Origin: Lachnospiraceae bacterium
Lineage (GTDB): Bacteria > Bacillota > Clostridia > Lachnospirales > Lachnospiraceae
Direction of reading: 5' to 3'
Length of the DNA: 64,000 nucleotides
Assembly: GCA_029063085.1 (NCBI GenBank)
Contig: JAIDOW010000073.1
Coordinates: 58,233 to 122,232, forward strand
Each line of letters begins with the position of its first letter. Position 1 is the first letter of the stretch. A model generated the notes under the pieces. That model did not search any database and had not been told where the DNA came from. It was given only the letters and a program-made list of their open reading frames with translations. Made by a program: the position numbers and the translations under genes. Positions 38,866 to 49,831 of the stretch are shown one piece after another.

Positions 38866-40032
38866 CTATTTTTTCTTTCCTGAGCCTTTTTTCTTATGCC
38901 CGCTAAAACTAAAACCACCTGATGAATCCATAGAACGCCTTGCCGTTGAACCGGTCGCCTCATCAAAATTGTTGAGGATTGTTTTCTGTTCCTCTGTCAG
39001 TTTATCCGGAACCTGAACTACCAGCGTCACATAATGGTCTCCTCTTACATTCTTATTTCGAAGTGTAGGGACTCCTTTACCCTTTAGCTTAACCTTGGTA
39101 TCAGTCTGCGTTCCCGGCTTAATCTCATATTCAATCGGACCGTCAATGGAGTTAATCGTAACATTTCCTCCAAGTGCAGCCTGTGTAAATGTAATCGGTT
39201 CCGTGGAAAACAAATCATACTCCTGTCTTTGGAACTGGGGATGTCTGTCTACAAGCACTGTTACCAGTAAATCGCCTCTGCCACCGCCATTAACACCCGG
39301 TTCTCCTTTTTCACGGATACGGATACTCTGTCCGTTATCAATCCCTGCCGGCACCACCACCTGAATTTTCTTCTTGCTCTTGACATAACCGGTCCCTGAA
39401 CACTGCGTACACTTAAATTTAATCACTTTACCGGTTCCGCTGCATTCCGGACAGGTCTGCACATTCCGGACTACACCAAATAAAGACTGCTGGGTAAATA
39501 CCACCTGACCTTTGCCGTTACACTTTGTACAGGTTTCCGGATTATGTCCCGGCTGGGATCCTGTACCATGGCAAACAACACATTCATCTTTAAGCGGAAG
39601 CTCCAGTTCTTTCTGGCATCCAAATACAGCTTCATCAAATTTGACACGTACCGTTGTTTTGATATTAGCTCCTTTCATCGGTCCGTTCGACTGATGACCT
39701 CTGCTGCCACCGCCAAACATATCTCCAAAGATATCTCCAAAGATATCCCCCATATCGCTAAAATCAAAACCGCCAAAACCTGCACCCATACCACTGTTTG
39801 GATCAAATGCGGCATGACCAAACTGATCATACTTTGCCCGCGAATCCGGGTCGCTTAAAACTTTATATGCTTCGGAAGCCTCTTTAAACTTGGCTTCTGC
39901 CTCTTTATCTCCGGGATTCGTATCAGGATGGTATTTTTTAGCAACCTGCCTGTATGCCTTTTTTAATTCCGATTCCGTTGCACTTTTGGAAACACCCAGA
40001 ACCTCATAATAATCTCTCTTTGTATCTGCCAT
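38866..40032 (-). CDS. dnaJ: Chaperone DnaJ
   Basis: J domain [40 protein letters not shown] region, four CxxCxGxG-type repeats. Confidence 0.98.
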   Translation of the reverse strand: MADTKRDYYEVLGVSKSATESELKKAYRQVAKKYHPDTNPGDKEAEAKFKEASEAYKVLSDPDSRAKYDQFGHAAFDPNSGMGAGFGGFDFSDMGDIFGDIFGDMFGGGSRGHQSNGPMKGANIKTTVRVKFDEAVFGCQKELELPLKDECVVCHGTGSQPGHNPETCTKCNGKGQVVFTQQSLFGVVRNVQTCPECSGTGKVIKFKCTQCSGTGYVKSKKKIQVVVPAGIDNGQSIRIREKGEPGVNGGGRGDLLVTVLVDRHPQFQRQEYDLFSTEPITFTQAALGGNVTINSIDGPIEYEIKPGTQTDTKVKLKGKGVPTLRNKNVRGDHYVTLVVQVPDKLTEEQKTILNNFDEATGSTARRSMDSSGGFSFSGHKKKGSGKKK

Positions 40033-40100
40033 CTTCCTCACCTTTATTTACAATGAGTTCCCGCGATTTCCGACCGAAACCGCAGGACTCTGATTTTTGA

Positions 40101-41951
40101 TTATAACTCTGTATAGTCTCCGTCTACTACATCACCCTCTGAATAAACATCCGGACCAGTTGCACCAGTTCCTGCATTTGCACCAGGACCATTTTGCTCA
40201 TACAGTTTTGCAAACAGATTCTGGGCACTTGTCATCAAAGTTTCCTTTGCATTCTTTAACTGCTCTACATCATACTCACTCATGTTCTCTGGATCCGTGC
40301 TTTCCACTAAGCTCTTTAATGCTGCAAGGTCTGCCTCCACCTTGGTTTTATCCTCAGAAGGAAGCTTATCTCCCACATCCTGCAATGCTTTCTCTGTCTG
40401 GAATACCATCGCATCTGCATCATTTCTTGCCTCAATCGCTTCTTTTCTCTTCTTATCCTGTGCTTCATATTCTGCTGCTTCTTTAATTGCCTTTTCGATA
40501 TCATCATCAGACATATTAGAGCCTGCCGTAATCGTAATATGCTGCTCTCTTCCAGTTCCCAAATCCTTTGCAGATACATTAACAATACCGTTTGCATCAA
40601 TATCAAAGGTAACTTCTATCTGTGGAACACCTCGTCTTGCAGGTGCGATACCATCCAAGCGGAAACGTCCCAATGATTTGTTATCTCTTGCAAACTGTCT
40701 CTCACCCTGACAGATGTTAATATCAACCGCATCCTGATTATCCTGTGCCGTTGAGAAAATCTGGCTCTTCTTTGTAGGTATCGTTGTATTTCTCTCAATC
40801 AATCTGGTTGCAACACCACCCATTGTCTCAATAGAAAGGGAAAGCGGGGTAACATCTAAAAGTAAGATTTCACCGGCACCGGCATCACCAGCTAATTTAC
40901 CACCCTGAACAGATGCACCGATTGCCACACATTCATCCGGATTAATTCCCTTAAACGGATCCTTGCCTGTCAACTGTTTTACCTTATCCTGAACAGCTAT
41001 GATACGGGTAGAACCACCAACCAGTAATACTTTATCAAGCTCTGAAGGAGTAAGACCTGCGTCCTTTAAAGCTGTCTGAACAGGTGTTGCAGTTCTTTCT
41101 ACTAAATGAGCTGTCAGCTCATCAAATTTTGCCCTCGACAGATTCATATCAAAATGCTTTGGTCCCTCGGCAGTTGCTGTGATAAACGGAAGGTTGATGT
41201 TGGTTGTCGTAGAAGAAGAAAGCTCTTTCTTAGCCTTCTCTGCGGCTTCTTTCAATCTCTGCATAGCCATCTTATCCGTTGATAAGTCAACACCCTCCTG
41301 ATTCTTAAATTCACTCAACATATAATCTGTAACAACATTATCAAAATCGTCACCACCAAGCTGGTTATCACCTGCTGTTGCCAATACTTCAATAACACCG
41401 TCACCAATTTCGATGATAGATACATCAAATGTACCACCACCAAGGTCATATACCATGATCTTCTGCTCATTTTCATTATCAAGACCATATGAAAGTGCAG
41501 CCGCAGTCGGCTCATTGATAATACGCTTTACATCCATACCTGCAATACGACCTGCATCCTTTGTTGCCTGTCTTTGTGCATCTGAGAAGTAAGCAGGAAC
41601 GGTAATAACAGCTTCTGTTACTTTCTCTCCCAAATAACTTTCTGCATCTGCTTTTAACTTTTGAAGCACCATGGCAGAAATCTCCTGCGGAGAATATTTT
41701 TTGTCATCAATTGCCACTTTATAATCAGAACCCATATGTCTCTTAATAGAAGAAATCGTTTTATCTGCATTAGTTACTGCCTGACGTTTTGCAGGCTCAC
41801 CCACCACTCTTTCTCCTGTCTTTGTAAATGCTACAACGGATGGTGTTGTTCTTGCACCTTCTGCATTATTAATAACAACCGGCTTACCACCTTCCATTAC
41901 AGCCACACATGAATTTGTTGTACCTAAGTCAATACCAATAATTTTTCCCAT
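40101..41951 (-). CDS. dnaK: Chaperone DnaK
   Basis: [32 protein letters not shown]...; [15 protein letters not shown]. Confidence 0.99.
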   Translation of the reverse strand: MGKIIGIDLGTTNSCVAVMEGGKPVVINNAEGARTTPSVVAFTKTGERVVGEPAKRQAVTNADKTISSIKRHMGSDYKVAIDDKKYSPQEISAMVLQKLKADAESYLGEKVTEAVITVPAYFSDAQRQATKDAGRIAGMDVKRIINEPTAAALSYGLDNENEQKIMVYDLGGGTFDVSIIEIGDGVIEVLATAGDNQLGGDDFDNVVTDYMLSEFKNQEGVDLSTDKMAMQRLKEAAEKAKKELSSSTTTNINLPFITATAEGPKHFDMNLSRAKFDELTAHLVERTATPVQTALKDAGLTPSELDKVLLVGGSTRIIAVQDKVKQLTGKDPFKGINPDECVAIGASVQGGKLAGDAGAGEILLLDVTPLSLSIETMGGVATRLIERNTTIPTKKSQIFSTAQDNQDAVDINICQGERQFARDNKSLGRFRLDGIAPARRGVPQIEVTFDIDANGIVNVSAKDLGTGREQHITITAGSNMSDDDIEKAIKEAAEYEAQDKKRKEAIEARNDADAMVFQTEKALQDVGDKLPSEDKTKVEADLAALKSLVESTDPENMSEYDVEQLKNAKETLMTSAQNLFAKLYEQNGPGANAGTGATGPDVYSEGDVVDGDYTEL

Positions 41952-42001
41952 GATTTTTTCCTCCTAAAATTCTAAATATTTATATTAGTTTAAATTTTAT
42001 A

Positions 42002-42664
42002 TTAGTTTGCTACCTTGACCATGCTATGACGCAAAACTTCTTCCTTGTACATATAACCCTTTTGCAGTTCTTCTGCCACTACATTCTCTTCCAATTCCTC
42101 ATCTTCTATATGAAGCACGGCATTATGAAAATCCGGGTTAAACTCAGTACCCTCAGCATTCATCGGTTTCACACCTACTTCTTCCAAAGTTACGATCAGC
42201 TGCTTGTAAATCTTGTCAACGCCCTGCTCAAAAGCACGCTCTTTATCTTCTTCCGGAATTGCCTGTAATGCTCTTTCAAAATTGTCGACAACCGGCAGTA
42301 ATTTTTCCAGAACCTCTTTTGCACCAACATCATACATACGTCTGGACTCTTTCTCATTGCGGTTACGTGCGTTCTCAAATTCTGCAAGAAGTCTTTTGTA
42401 TTTATCATTTGCTTCTTCTGTGAGTTCCTTCTGTTTCTCTAACTCCAGTTCCATCGCTTTATTATTGCCGCCGCTCCGCCGACCGCCTTTCTTACCCTTT
42501 ACAGGTTTCTTCTCCGCATCCTCTGAAACTTCATTTGCCTCTACTTCTGTCTCCTCAGTGGATTCTACCGCTACTTCTTCTACACTCTCTTGTGCAGCAT
42601 TGCCGGCAGGCTTGCTCTTCTTTCCTGCACTTCCCTTTGCATTACCTTTTTTCTTTTCTTCCAC
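42002..42664 (-). CDS. grpE: Nucleotide exchange factor GrpE
   Basis: EEANDKYKRLLAEFENARNRNEKESRRMYDVGAKEVLEKLLPVVDNFERAL...; likely GTG start at 42664 with GAGGTG upstream. Confidence 0.95.
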   Translation of the reverse strand: MEEKKKGNAKGSAGKKSKPAGNAAQESVEEVAVESTEETEVEANEVSEDAEKKPVKGKKGGRRSGGNNKAMELELEKQKELTEEANDKYKRLLAEFENARNRNEKESRRMYDVGAKEVLEKLLPVVDNFERALQAIPEEDKERAFEQGVDKIYKQLIVTLEEVGVKPMNAEGTEFNPDFHNAVLHIEDEELEENVVAEELQKGYMYKEEVLRHSMVKVAN

Positions 42665-42674
42665 TTTGACACCT

Positions 42675-43706
42675 CTAATCTTTCTTCTTAAATATTGTAT
42701 CCAACTCACCCGTAAGATTTTTAAGGGTGCTGACTACTTTCTGATAATCCATCCGCTTTGGTCCTATAATACCAATTGTTCCTTTCGCACCTTCCGCCAG
42801 TTCGTAGGTAGCAGTCACAATACTACAGTCCTTCATATTAGAAACCGGTGACTCTTCACCGATATACACCTGAATACCATTTGAATTATCGCTGTTAATC
42901 GTCTCATCAATCAGCTCATCCAATCCCTGTCTGTCCTCTAGCGCCTCAAGAAGCTTTGTTGTCTGTTCTATATTGCCAAGTTCCGGATATTTCAGCATAT
43001 TCGTGGTTCCACTGGTATAAATCTCCACCTCATCTGCCTCATGTATCGCTTCTGCAATCCCCTGAAAAATATTTTCCATGACATCTGCAAACTCGCCCGC
43101 CTGTGACTTAATGGTCTGTATCATCTCAAGATTGATATCCTGCAAAGATGCTCCCTGTAAAAATGTGTTCAGCAAAACATTAAGCTTTAACAGCTCATCA
43201 TTTCCGAGAAGGCGTTCCACCTGCATAAGCTTATTCTTAATAACATTCCCGTCTACTACGATAACTGCCAATAGCTGGTTCTCATCCACCTGTGACAGCT
43301 GTATAAACTTAAGTTTCGAATTCTGATACTGCGGAGCAGTAACCAATGTTGCATAATTCGTGTTATATGCCAGCACTTTTGCAACCTGCTTCAAAAGAGA
43401 TTCCATCTTATCCACACGCTCTAAAAGCTGTGTCTTCATCTCCTCCATCTCAGTATCTTTTTCTGCCATCATATGATCCACATAAAGGCGGTATCCTGCA
43501 TCAGTGGGAATTCTTCCAGCAGACGTATGAGGCTGCATGATCAGTCCAAGCTCCTCTAAATCAGCCATCTCATTGCGAATTGTCGCAGAACTAAGGTTCA
43601 AATCAGTATATTTGGATATTGTCCTTGAACCAACCGGTTCTCCGGTTTCCAGATAATTAGAAATGATTGCCTTTAATATCTTCCGTTTGCGCTCGTCTAA
43701 TTCCAT
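42675..43706 (-). CDS. hrcA: Heat-inducible transcription repressor HrcA
   Basis: MELDERKRKILKAIISNYLETGEPVGSRTISKYTDLNLSSATIRNEMADLEELGLI. Confidence 0.97.
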   Translation of the reverse strand: MELDERKRKILKAIISNYLETGEPVGSRTISKYTDLNLSSATIRNEMADLEELGLIMQPHTSAGRIPTDAGYRLYVDHMMAEKDTEMEEMKTQLLERVDKMESLLKQVAKVLAYNTNYATLVTAPQYQNSKLKFIQLSQVDENQLLAVIVVDGNVIKNKLMQVERLLGNDELLKLNVLLNTFLQGASLQDINLEMIQTIKSQAGEFADVMENIFQGIAEAIHEADEVEIYTSGTTNMLKYPELGNIEQTTKLLEALEDRQGLDELIDETINSDNSNGIQVYIGEESPVSNMKDCSIVTATYELAEGAKGTIGIIGPKRMDYQKVVSTLKNLTGELDTIFKKKD

Positions 43707-43743
43707 GCACCAAACCCCTTTCCTGCCCTTTCGCCATTCGTTA

Positions 43744-43770
43744 TTAGCACTCATTGTTTTCGAGTGCTAA
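43744..43770. promoter_or_regulatory. CIRCE operator (HrcA binding site)
   Basis: Perfect TTAGCACTC-N9-GAGTGCTAA upstream of hrcA; TTGACA (minus strand, 43810-43805) further upstream. Confidence 0.98.
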
Positions 43771-43882
43771 TATCTGAATATAGAGTAACACCAGCTTACA
43801 CATTTGTCAAGAAAAAAACACGAAAAATTGTAAAGTTTTATTACTATTCAGGCTATCAGACTGGATAACAGCAAAATTTTAT

Positions 43883-45784
43883 CTATTTCCATATTCCCTC
43901 TATTTTATCAGGATTTTCCAACAGTGTCTGCGTCTGTTTTTTCAGATCCAGTGCCCGCGTATAATATTCATTCTGCTGTTCCTTGCTGAAATCCTGATAA
44001 CGCCTTCCTCTGTAATCTTCTATCACATATCTCGTATCAATGGGATAATCATACCTTACACCTATATTATAATAGCACTGTGTTGTAAGCGGCATCCCAA
44101 TCTTCATTAAGATACTGGCAGATAAAAAAGAAACATTCATATCCGTGCCCCTTTCTTTATCCATATTAAAATTGTCCCATATGATATATGGAGTAGAATA
44201 AGCCAGAGTCTCCTCCTGATTCCCTGCTCTCAATAGTTCCAATGCATAGCTTGGTGCATGATCTCCAAAAAAGACAATCACTGTAGGCTCTTTTTGCTTT
44301 TCAAAATAATCTGTCAGTTTTTTAAGTGCCTCCCCACTCTTAGCAATCCCGCTTATATACTCCTCAAACCACTTTCTCTTATTCGCTCCATATCCGGTTT
44401 CCTTGCCGTTGAATGTAACCTTAATATCATCCGGCACATTTTCCTTTTCCTCTCCGTTAATAATGGCAATGTGATTTGCAACAGATACACCAAAACAAAA
44501 AAACGGTTTTTCCCCTTCTTTATTCTTCTCATACTGATATATAATCTCATTTGTCAGCGAGTCATCCGATATATAGCCGCACATATCTGTATACTTCATT
44601 TGGGAACGGTCTATAAATTTGTCAAATCCCATTCGCGGATATGCCCTGTAACGATCCCAGAACGTTCCGTTATATGGATGAACTGCCATGGTATAATATC
44701 CTTTTTCTTTTAAATACCACGCAAAAGCCGGCTGGTCTTTTGAAAAATAATCTTTGTAAGGGCAGGAACCTGAACGCATACCCTTTGTATTCCATCCTGT
44801 CAGAAACTCAAATTCGGAAAAATGCGTACTCCCACCATAGACATTAACCATAACATTACCATAACTGCTTTCTTCCTTTACTTCCTCGAAAGCAGACATG
44901 GGATTCTCACTGTAAGATACCGTTCCTTCGAACCGGTTTACATCATAAAATGCCTCACTCATGATCACAATGATATTCGGATACTGTTCTTTCAAACCGG
45001 AAGCATTTTTATTCATGACAGCATTCCCACTCTCCTCCATTATACGCCTGCCTTTCTCTACGTACTGGTAATAGGATGCCTCTGCTTCTTCCACCGTATA
45101 CGGCTTTTGCAATCTGGCTGTCAGTACACTCTCCACAAAATATACCAAAGGTCCTGTTTTATCGGCAGACCTTACCTCCGTCAGCATCGCCATCTCACTT
45201 TTTTTCATATCAAGGGCAAGAAACAGAAGCAAAACAACACTAAGACCTGCTAAAAATCTCCGCAGCATATTGACATTCTTTTTATCATGAATACCTGTGC
45301 GAAACCGGATCACATCAAAATAAATCCAGATAAAAATACAGAGTATTCCTGCACCCATACAAATCCACGTACCAGAATATGTACGCATCTCTGCTTTGCC
45401 TGCAACTTTGGCAGCCTCTGATAATTTTGAAAAATCTGATACCGTTATACATTCATTAAGACCTGCCCATTTCATATTATTAACAACGGAAAACAGTGCC
45501 AGAAACACACCTGGTATCAGATAAGATACCAGAACTCTCTTAAAGGGAATATAGCATAACAAAACCAAAAACAGGCATAACAGGAAATTATATATCAGAA
45601 AATAAATGTTATCTTTCCTAAACCATTCCGAAAAAACATAGGAATCCGCAAAGGTAATACACTGCATCATAACCATCAGAAAAAAAGCCTGTAATATAAA
45701 TATAGCAGACAGCATCAAGCCATTTTTATTTTGCAAATAACATAAGTTTCTATCCGTAGTTCTTTTTGTTGATAAATCAGTCAT
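43883..45784 (-). CDS. LTA synthase family / sulfatase-like phosphoglycerol transferase
   Basis: N-terminal TM helices; YPNIIVIMSEAFYDVNRF, VYGGSTHFSEFEFLTGWNTKG, TVIVFFGDHAPSYAL. Confidence 0.9.
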   Translation of the reverse strand: MTDLSTKRTTDRNLCYLQNKNGLMLSAIFILQAFFLMVMMQCITFADSYVFSEWFRKDNIYFLIYNFLLCLFLVLLCYIPFKRVLVSYLIPGVFLALFSVVNNMKWAGLNECITVSDFSKLSEAAKVAGKAEMRTYSGTWICMGAGILCIFIWIYFDVIRFRTGIHDKKNVNMLRRFLAGLSVVLLLFLALDMKKSEMAMLTEVRSADKTGPLVYFVESVLTARLQKPYTVEEAEASYYQYVEKGRRIMEESGNAVMNKNASGLKEQYPNIIVIMSEAFYDVNRFEGTVSYSENPMSAFEEVKEESSYGNVMVNVYGGSTHFSEFEFLTGWNTKGMRSGSCPYKDYFSKDQPAFAWYLKEKGYYTMAVHPYNGTFWDRYRAYPRMGFDKFIDRSQMKYTDMCGYISDDSLTNEIIYQYEKNKEGEKPFFCFGVSVANHIAIINGEEKENVPDDIKVTFNGKETGYGANKRKWFEEYISGIAKSGEALKKLTDYFEKQKEPTVIVFFGDHAPSYALELLRAGNQEETLAYSTPYIIWDNFNMDKERGTDMNVSFLSASILMKIGMPLTTQCYYNIGVRYDYPIDTRYVIEDYRGRRYQDFSKEQQNEYYTRALDLKKQTQTLLENPDKIEGIWK

Positions 45785-45823
45785 TTTCTAATACTTCCTT
45801 TGAATACATTCGATATCTGTCTC

Positions 45824-45866
45824 TTTTAAAAAAAGAAAGTCCGGGGAGCTGCCTCGGACTCTCTTT
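45824..45866 (-). terminator. Rho-independent terminator after the Big_2 protein gene
   Basis: Minus strand AAAGAGAGTCCGAGGCAGCTCCCCGGACTTTCTTTTTTT: GC-rich stem followed by T7. Confidence 0.88.
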
Positions 45867-45874
45867 ATCATGTT

Positions 45875-48800
45875 CTATTTGACCTGAATCTTAATACTTG
45901 CTTTCTTTCCACTGCCATCCTTGGCTTTCGCCGTAATCTTTACCTTGCCCTTTGCTTTTGCAGTTACCTTACCCTTAGAATTAACATCCGCAATCTTTTT
46001 ATTACTTGATGTCCATGTCAATTCCTTGCTGATTCCTTTGGATGGGGTAAACCTTACCTTAATCTTCATGGATTTACCGACTTTCAGTGTCTTCTTTCCG
46101 GTCAGCTTGATTTTCTTTACTGCCTGCTTCATAACAGTAATTTTATATACTGCTTTAATACTGTTGTTTTCTGCCGAAACTGCTGTAACCGTTATCTTTT
46201 TCCCTTTAGCGGCTTTTTTGACTGTTACAACACCTTTGCTGTTAACAGACGCATATTTACTGTTGTTTACTTTCCAGACAACCTGCTTATTCGCTGCATT
46301 TTCAGGATACACATTGCAAGTCAGTGCAATCTTTTTGCCCGGTGCGACTTTCTTGGTATCACCAGTAATTTTAAGACCGGATACTTTTATATTTTCGATT
46401 TCTGGCGGTGTTACGATCGGATCTTTTTCTGGCGGTGTTACAACAGGATCTTTTCCTGAACCTTCTTCCTTCACTGTGACCATGCAGGAAGCAGTTGTGC
46501 CGCTTCCATCCTTTGCAACCACTCTGATCTCTGCATTCCCTGCTGTTATACCTGTTACATTTCCGTTCTCATCTACCGTTGCAACCAATGGATTGCTGCT
46601 GATCCACTCCACTTCTTTATTATCTGCCATTTCAGGCTCTATTCCCACAATCTTTATCTGGAACGTTCCGTTTTTATCTATGGTCTTTTGTTCTGTATCC
46701 AACACGATTTTACTGACAAATACCGTTTCCGCAGACTTCTGAACTGTAACAGTACAGCTTCTGGAGTTTCCATCAATCTCTGCCGTAATCACTGCTATTC
46801 CCTCTGATCTGGCTTCCACCTCTCCGTTTTCGTCCACACTTGCGATATCCGGGTTATTACTCTTCCACCTTACAGTATAGGAATCCGCTCCTTCCGGTAC
46901 AGCCGGAATAATAGATAATCTTTCCTTCTCTCCGATCTTCATTGTCATGGAAGTTTTATCCAGTTCAAAATTGATAACCGGACTGTTTACTGTTACTGTA
47001 CAGGAAGCAGATATACCACTCTCATCCTTTGCCATCGCCATGATCACTGCCTGCCCTGCAGCTACACCTGTCACGTTTCCGTTCTCATCTACCGTTGCAA
47101 CCAATGGATCGCTGCTAATCCATTCCACTTCTTTATTATCTGCCGTTTCAGGCTCTATTCCCGTAATCTTTATCTGGAACTTTTCGTTTTTATCTATGGT
47201 TTTTTCTGCGATATCCAATACGATTTTACTTACCAGTATCGGTTCAGGCTTTTCAACCATAACGGTACAGCTTCTGGAAATTCCATTAATTACCGCAGTA
47301 ATCACTGCCGTTCCCCCTGACTTGGCCTCTACTTCGCCGTTTTCATTCACGCTCGCAATATCCTGATTGTCGCTCTCCCACTTAACGGTATAAGGATCTG
47401 CATTTTCCGGTACGACAGAGGTAACAGATAAGCTTTCCCAGTTTCCAATCTGCATTGACACGGCTGTCTTATTCAGAGCAAAACCTGTCACCGGGTTTGA
47501 AACCGTTACTGTACATGTTTTTTCAAATCCACCTGCTCTTACCGTTATCTCTACTGTTCCTGTCTTTTTTGCTGTTACAATTCCTGTATCAGCATTTACT
47601 TCCACAATTCCTTCCTGATTGCTTAAACCATATTCTATATTGCCAATTACCGCTCCTGACGGTTCAGGTATGACCGTAATTGCCTCCTGTTGTCCTGCCT
47701 TCAAATCCATATGCTCCGGTATAACCTGAATCCCCGTTAAATTCTCCGACGTAGGAGCTGTCACAGTCACCATACAGGTATTTACAATCTCCTCTGTTCC
47801 ATTATGAATCTTAGCCGAAATGGTAACCGTTCCCGCATTTTTTGCCGTAATCTTTCCATTCAAAACATCCGCAACCGAAGAGTCACTGCTGCTATATGTT
47901 ACAGTATAGGCATCCGGATTTGCCGGTGTTGTAGATGCAATATAGATTGTCTCCGAGTTACCCGCTGTCAGCGTCACAGTCTCCTTATTCAATGTAAATC
48001 CAGTAAGCGGATTCGCCACTGTCACCGTACAAATTTTCGAAATACCATTGATGACCGCTGTAATTACAGCCGTTCCGGTTCCTGCCGCTTTTACAACACC
48101 GGTATTATCTACCGTTGCAACACCGGAATCACTGCTGCTCCACATTACGGTATAGGTATCCGGATTTGCCGGCGTCGTAACAGGAGTCAGCTTCCAAATC
48201 TCACCGCCTTTTAACGACAACTCCTCCTTATCCAGGTAAAAATCTGTCACAGGATTCGTCACCTTCACCGTACAGGTTCTGGAAATACTGTTAATCTTCG
48301 CCGTAATCACCGCTGTTCCGGTTGATACTGCTGTTACATTACCGTCTTTATCAACTGTAGCAACTTTTGTATCATTACTGCTCCATATATTCTGCCAGTT
48401 CACCGAAAATTCTTCCGCATCTGACGGTGTTATGCTGGAAATTTCAAGTTTAAAACCTTCACCGGTTTTAAGAGCCTTATTGGCTTCATTTAAAGTAAAA
48501 TCAGTGATTACCACAGGTTTTCTCATGATATCTATAGAAACAGTAATTGTAGTGTAATTAGCCTTATCCGAACCTGTATATTCTGCTATAGCCGTAACCA
48601 TCTCTTCAGAAACCAGAGCCTTTGTTCTGTCTGCCTCCTGCCAGATCCATCCGTCAGGCAGTGTCACATCGCCAACCGTTTTTACATTATAATCAGCTTC
48701 CATATATGTATTCGGTGTATTGGAAGGTTTCGCTGCCTTCGTAATCCAAAAAAATTTCGTAAAAGAACCTGTATACTCGGAACTGTCTATTGCCTGAATA

Positions 48801-49762
48801 GTTACAGCAGCCTTATTTGCACTCGTGCTGACATTAATATTATTTTTATATACCAGTTGATAATCTACTCCCTCTGTCAAAGTCTTATCCCCGTCTTTAA
48901 CCGTTATCTTTTCTGACGGTATAATCTCACTTCCAGTATATACATGATTAGACAGGGTATCTGGCGTTATGGTCAACTTATTAATCTCTTTCTTGGGCAC
49001 AGATGTTGTGACAGCCTGAAACGTTATAGGTGTATTCCATTCCGTTGCTTTACTACTTGCCGAAGGTACAAACCAGAGACTCCAGTAGTATGTTTTGCCT
49101 GCCTCCAATTCACCTTCCCAATATTTAGCAGTTTTCCCCGCTGCCTTTGCATTCTCCACATAATTATCACCAAAAAACTGATAACTAATAGCACTTGTAT
49201 CAAATGCAAATTTGTATTTATCAGTTACCTCTGGTGTAAACTTAAAATATATTTTCTCATCTCTCACACTAGCATTTAACTTTTTCAACAATATAGTATC
49301 TGAATAACCATCTGTTAAAGTTATTGTATTTGCATCTGTTCTTTCTACCCAATAATTCGCATATAGCATTAAATCATTTGTTACAGGCTGATCCAGATTA
49401 TACGGTTCACCAGATGGATAAGACCATGGTTTTGCCTCACTTTTATACCACCCTAAAAAATGATATCCTTCCATATAAGGTTCCTCCAGCTTTGGCAATT
49501 CGGAACCCTCATCCATCATCTCCGTAAAATGACAATACCGGTTGTTAATTTCATGACCTTCCTCTGGATCTTTTTTTATTGAATCATAAAACGTAACCCT
49601 GTATGTCGATACACTGGCAGCAAAAGATTCCAACGGCTGTACCAATACCATTAAGGCTACCAGTACCATACTGAGAATCCTATACACCTTTGACCTCCTG
49701 CTCTTATGGGATACCATCAAAACACTATTGCCAGTTCCCCACCTTCTTACCTCATCATCCAT
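45875..49762 (-). CDS. Large secreted multi-domain Ig-like (Big_2) surface protein with an N-terminal InlB B-repeat-like domain
   Basis: Signal peptide region VYRILSMVLVALMVLVQPLESFAAS; GYHFLGWYKSEAKPW...LMLYANYW; many VxWxSSdxxVATVDxxGxVTaxxxGtAxITA repeats. Confidence 0.9.
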   Translation of the reverse strand: MDDEVRRWGTGNSVLMVSHKSRRSKVYRILSMVLVALMVLVQPLESFAASVSTYRVTFYDSIKKDPEEGHEINNRYCHFTEMMDEGSELPKLEEPYMEGYHFLGWYKSEAKPWSYPSGEPYNLDQPVTNDLMLYANYWVERTDANTITLTDGYSDTILLKKLNASVRDEKIYFKFTPEVTDKYKFAFDTSAISYQFFGDNYVENAKAAGKTAKYWEGELEAGKTYYWSLWFVPSASSKATEWNTPITFQAVTTSVPKKEINKLTITPDTLSNHVYTGSEIIPSEKITVKDGDKTLTEGVDYQLVYKNNINVSTSANKAAVTIQAIDSSEYTGSFTKFFWITKAAKPSNTPNTYMEADYNVKTVGDVTLPDGWIWQEADRTKALVSEEMVTAIAEYTGSDKANYTTITVSIDIMRKPVVITDFTLNEANKALKTGEGFKLEISSITPSDAEEFSVNWQNIWSSNDTKVATVDKDGNVTAVSTGTAVITAKINSISRTCTVKVTNPVTDFYLDKEELSLKGGEIWKLTPVTTPANPDTYTVMWSSSDSGVATVDNTGVVKAAGTGTAVITAVINGISKICTVTVANPLTGFTLNKETVTLTAGNSETIYIASTTPANPDAYTVTYSSSDSSVADVLNGKITAKNAGTVTISAKIHNGTEEIVNTCMVTVTAPTSENLTGIQVIPEHMDLKAGQQEAITVIPEPSGAVIGNIEYGLSNQEGIVEVNADTGIVTAKKTGTVEITVRAGGFEKTCTVTVSNPVTGFALNKTAVSMQIGNWESLSVTSVVPENADPYTVKWESDNQDIASVNENGEVEAKSGGTAVITAVINGISRSCTVMVEKPEPILVSKIVLDIAEKTIDKNEKFQIKITGIEPETADNKEVEWISSDPLVATVDENGNVTGVAAGQAVIMAMAKDESGISASCTVTVNSPVINFELDKTSMTMKIGEKERLSIIPAVPEGADSYTVRWKSNNPDIASVDENGEVEARSEGIAVITAEIDGNSRSCTVTVQKSAETVFVSKIVLDTEQKTIDKNGTFQIKIVGIEPEMADNKEVEWISSNPLVATVDENGNVTGITAGNAEIRVVAKDGSGTTASCMVTVKEEGSGKDPVVTPPEKDPIVTPPEIENIKVSGLKITGDTKKVAPGKKIALTCNVYPENAANKQVVWKVNNSKYASVNSKGVVTVKKAAKGKKITVTAVSAENNSIKAVYKITVMKQAVKKIKLTGKKTLKVGKSMKIKVRFTPSKGISKELTWTSSNKKIADVNSKGKVTAKAKGKVKITAKAKDGSGKKASIKIQVK

Positions 49763-49831
49763 AAATTACTCCTCCTTATATTTTTTATATATCGTTTCCC
49801 TTCCATCAGGAAATAGATTTCATCATAAACT

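Noticed and set aside
42213-42851. 212-aa plus-strand ORF opposite grpE/hrcA
   Set aside because: Ser-rich shadow ORF from Lys/Glu-rich codons on the opposite strand.
45921-46742. 273-aa plus-strand ORF antisense to the Big_2 repeat protein
   Set aside because: Mirror of repetitive coding sequence; hydrophobic low-complexity product; the minus-strand frame is a clear multi-domain protein.
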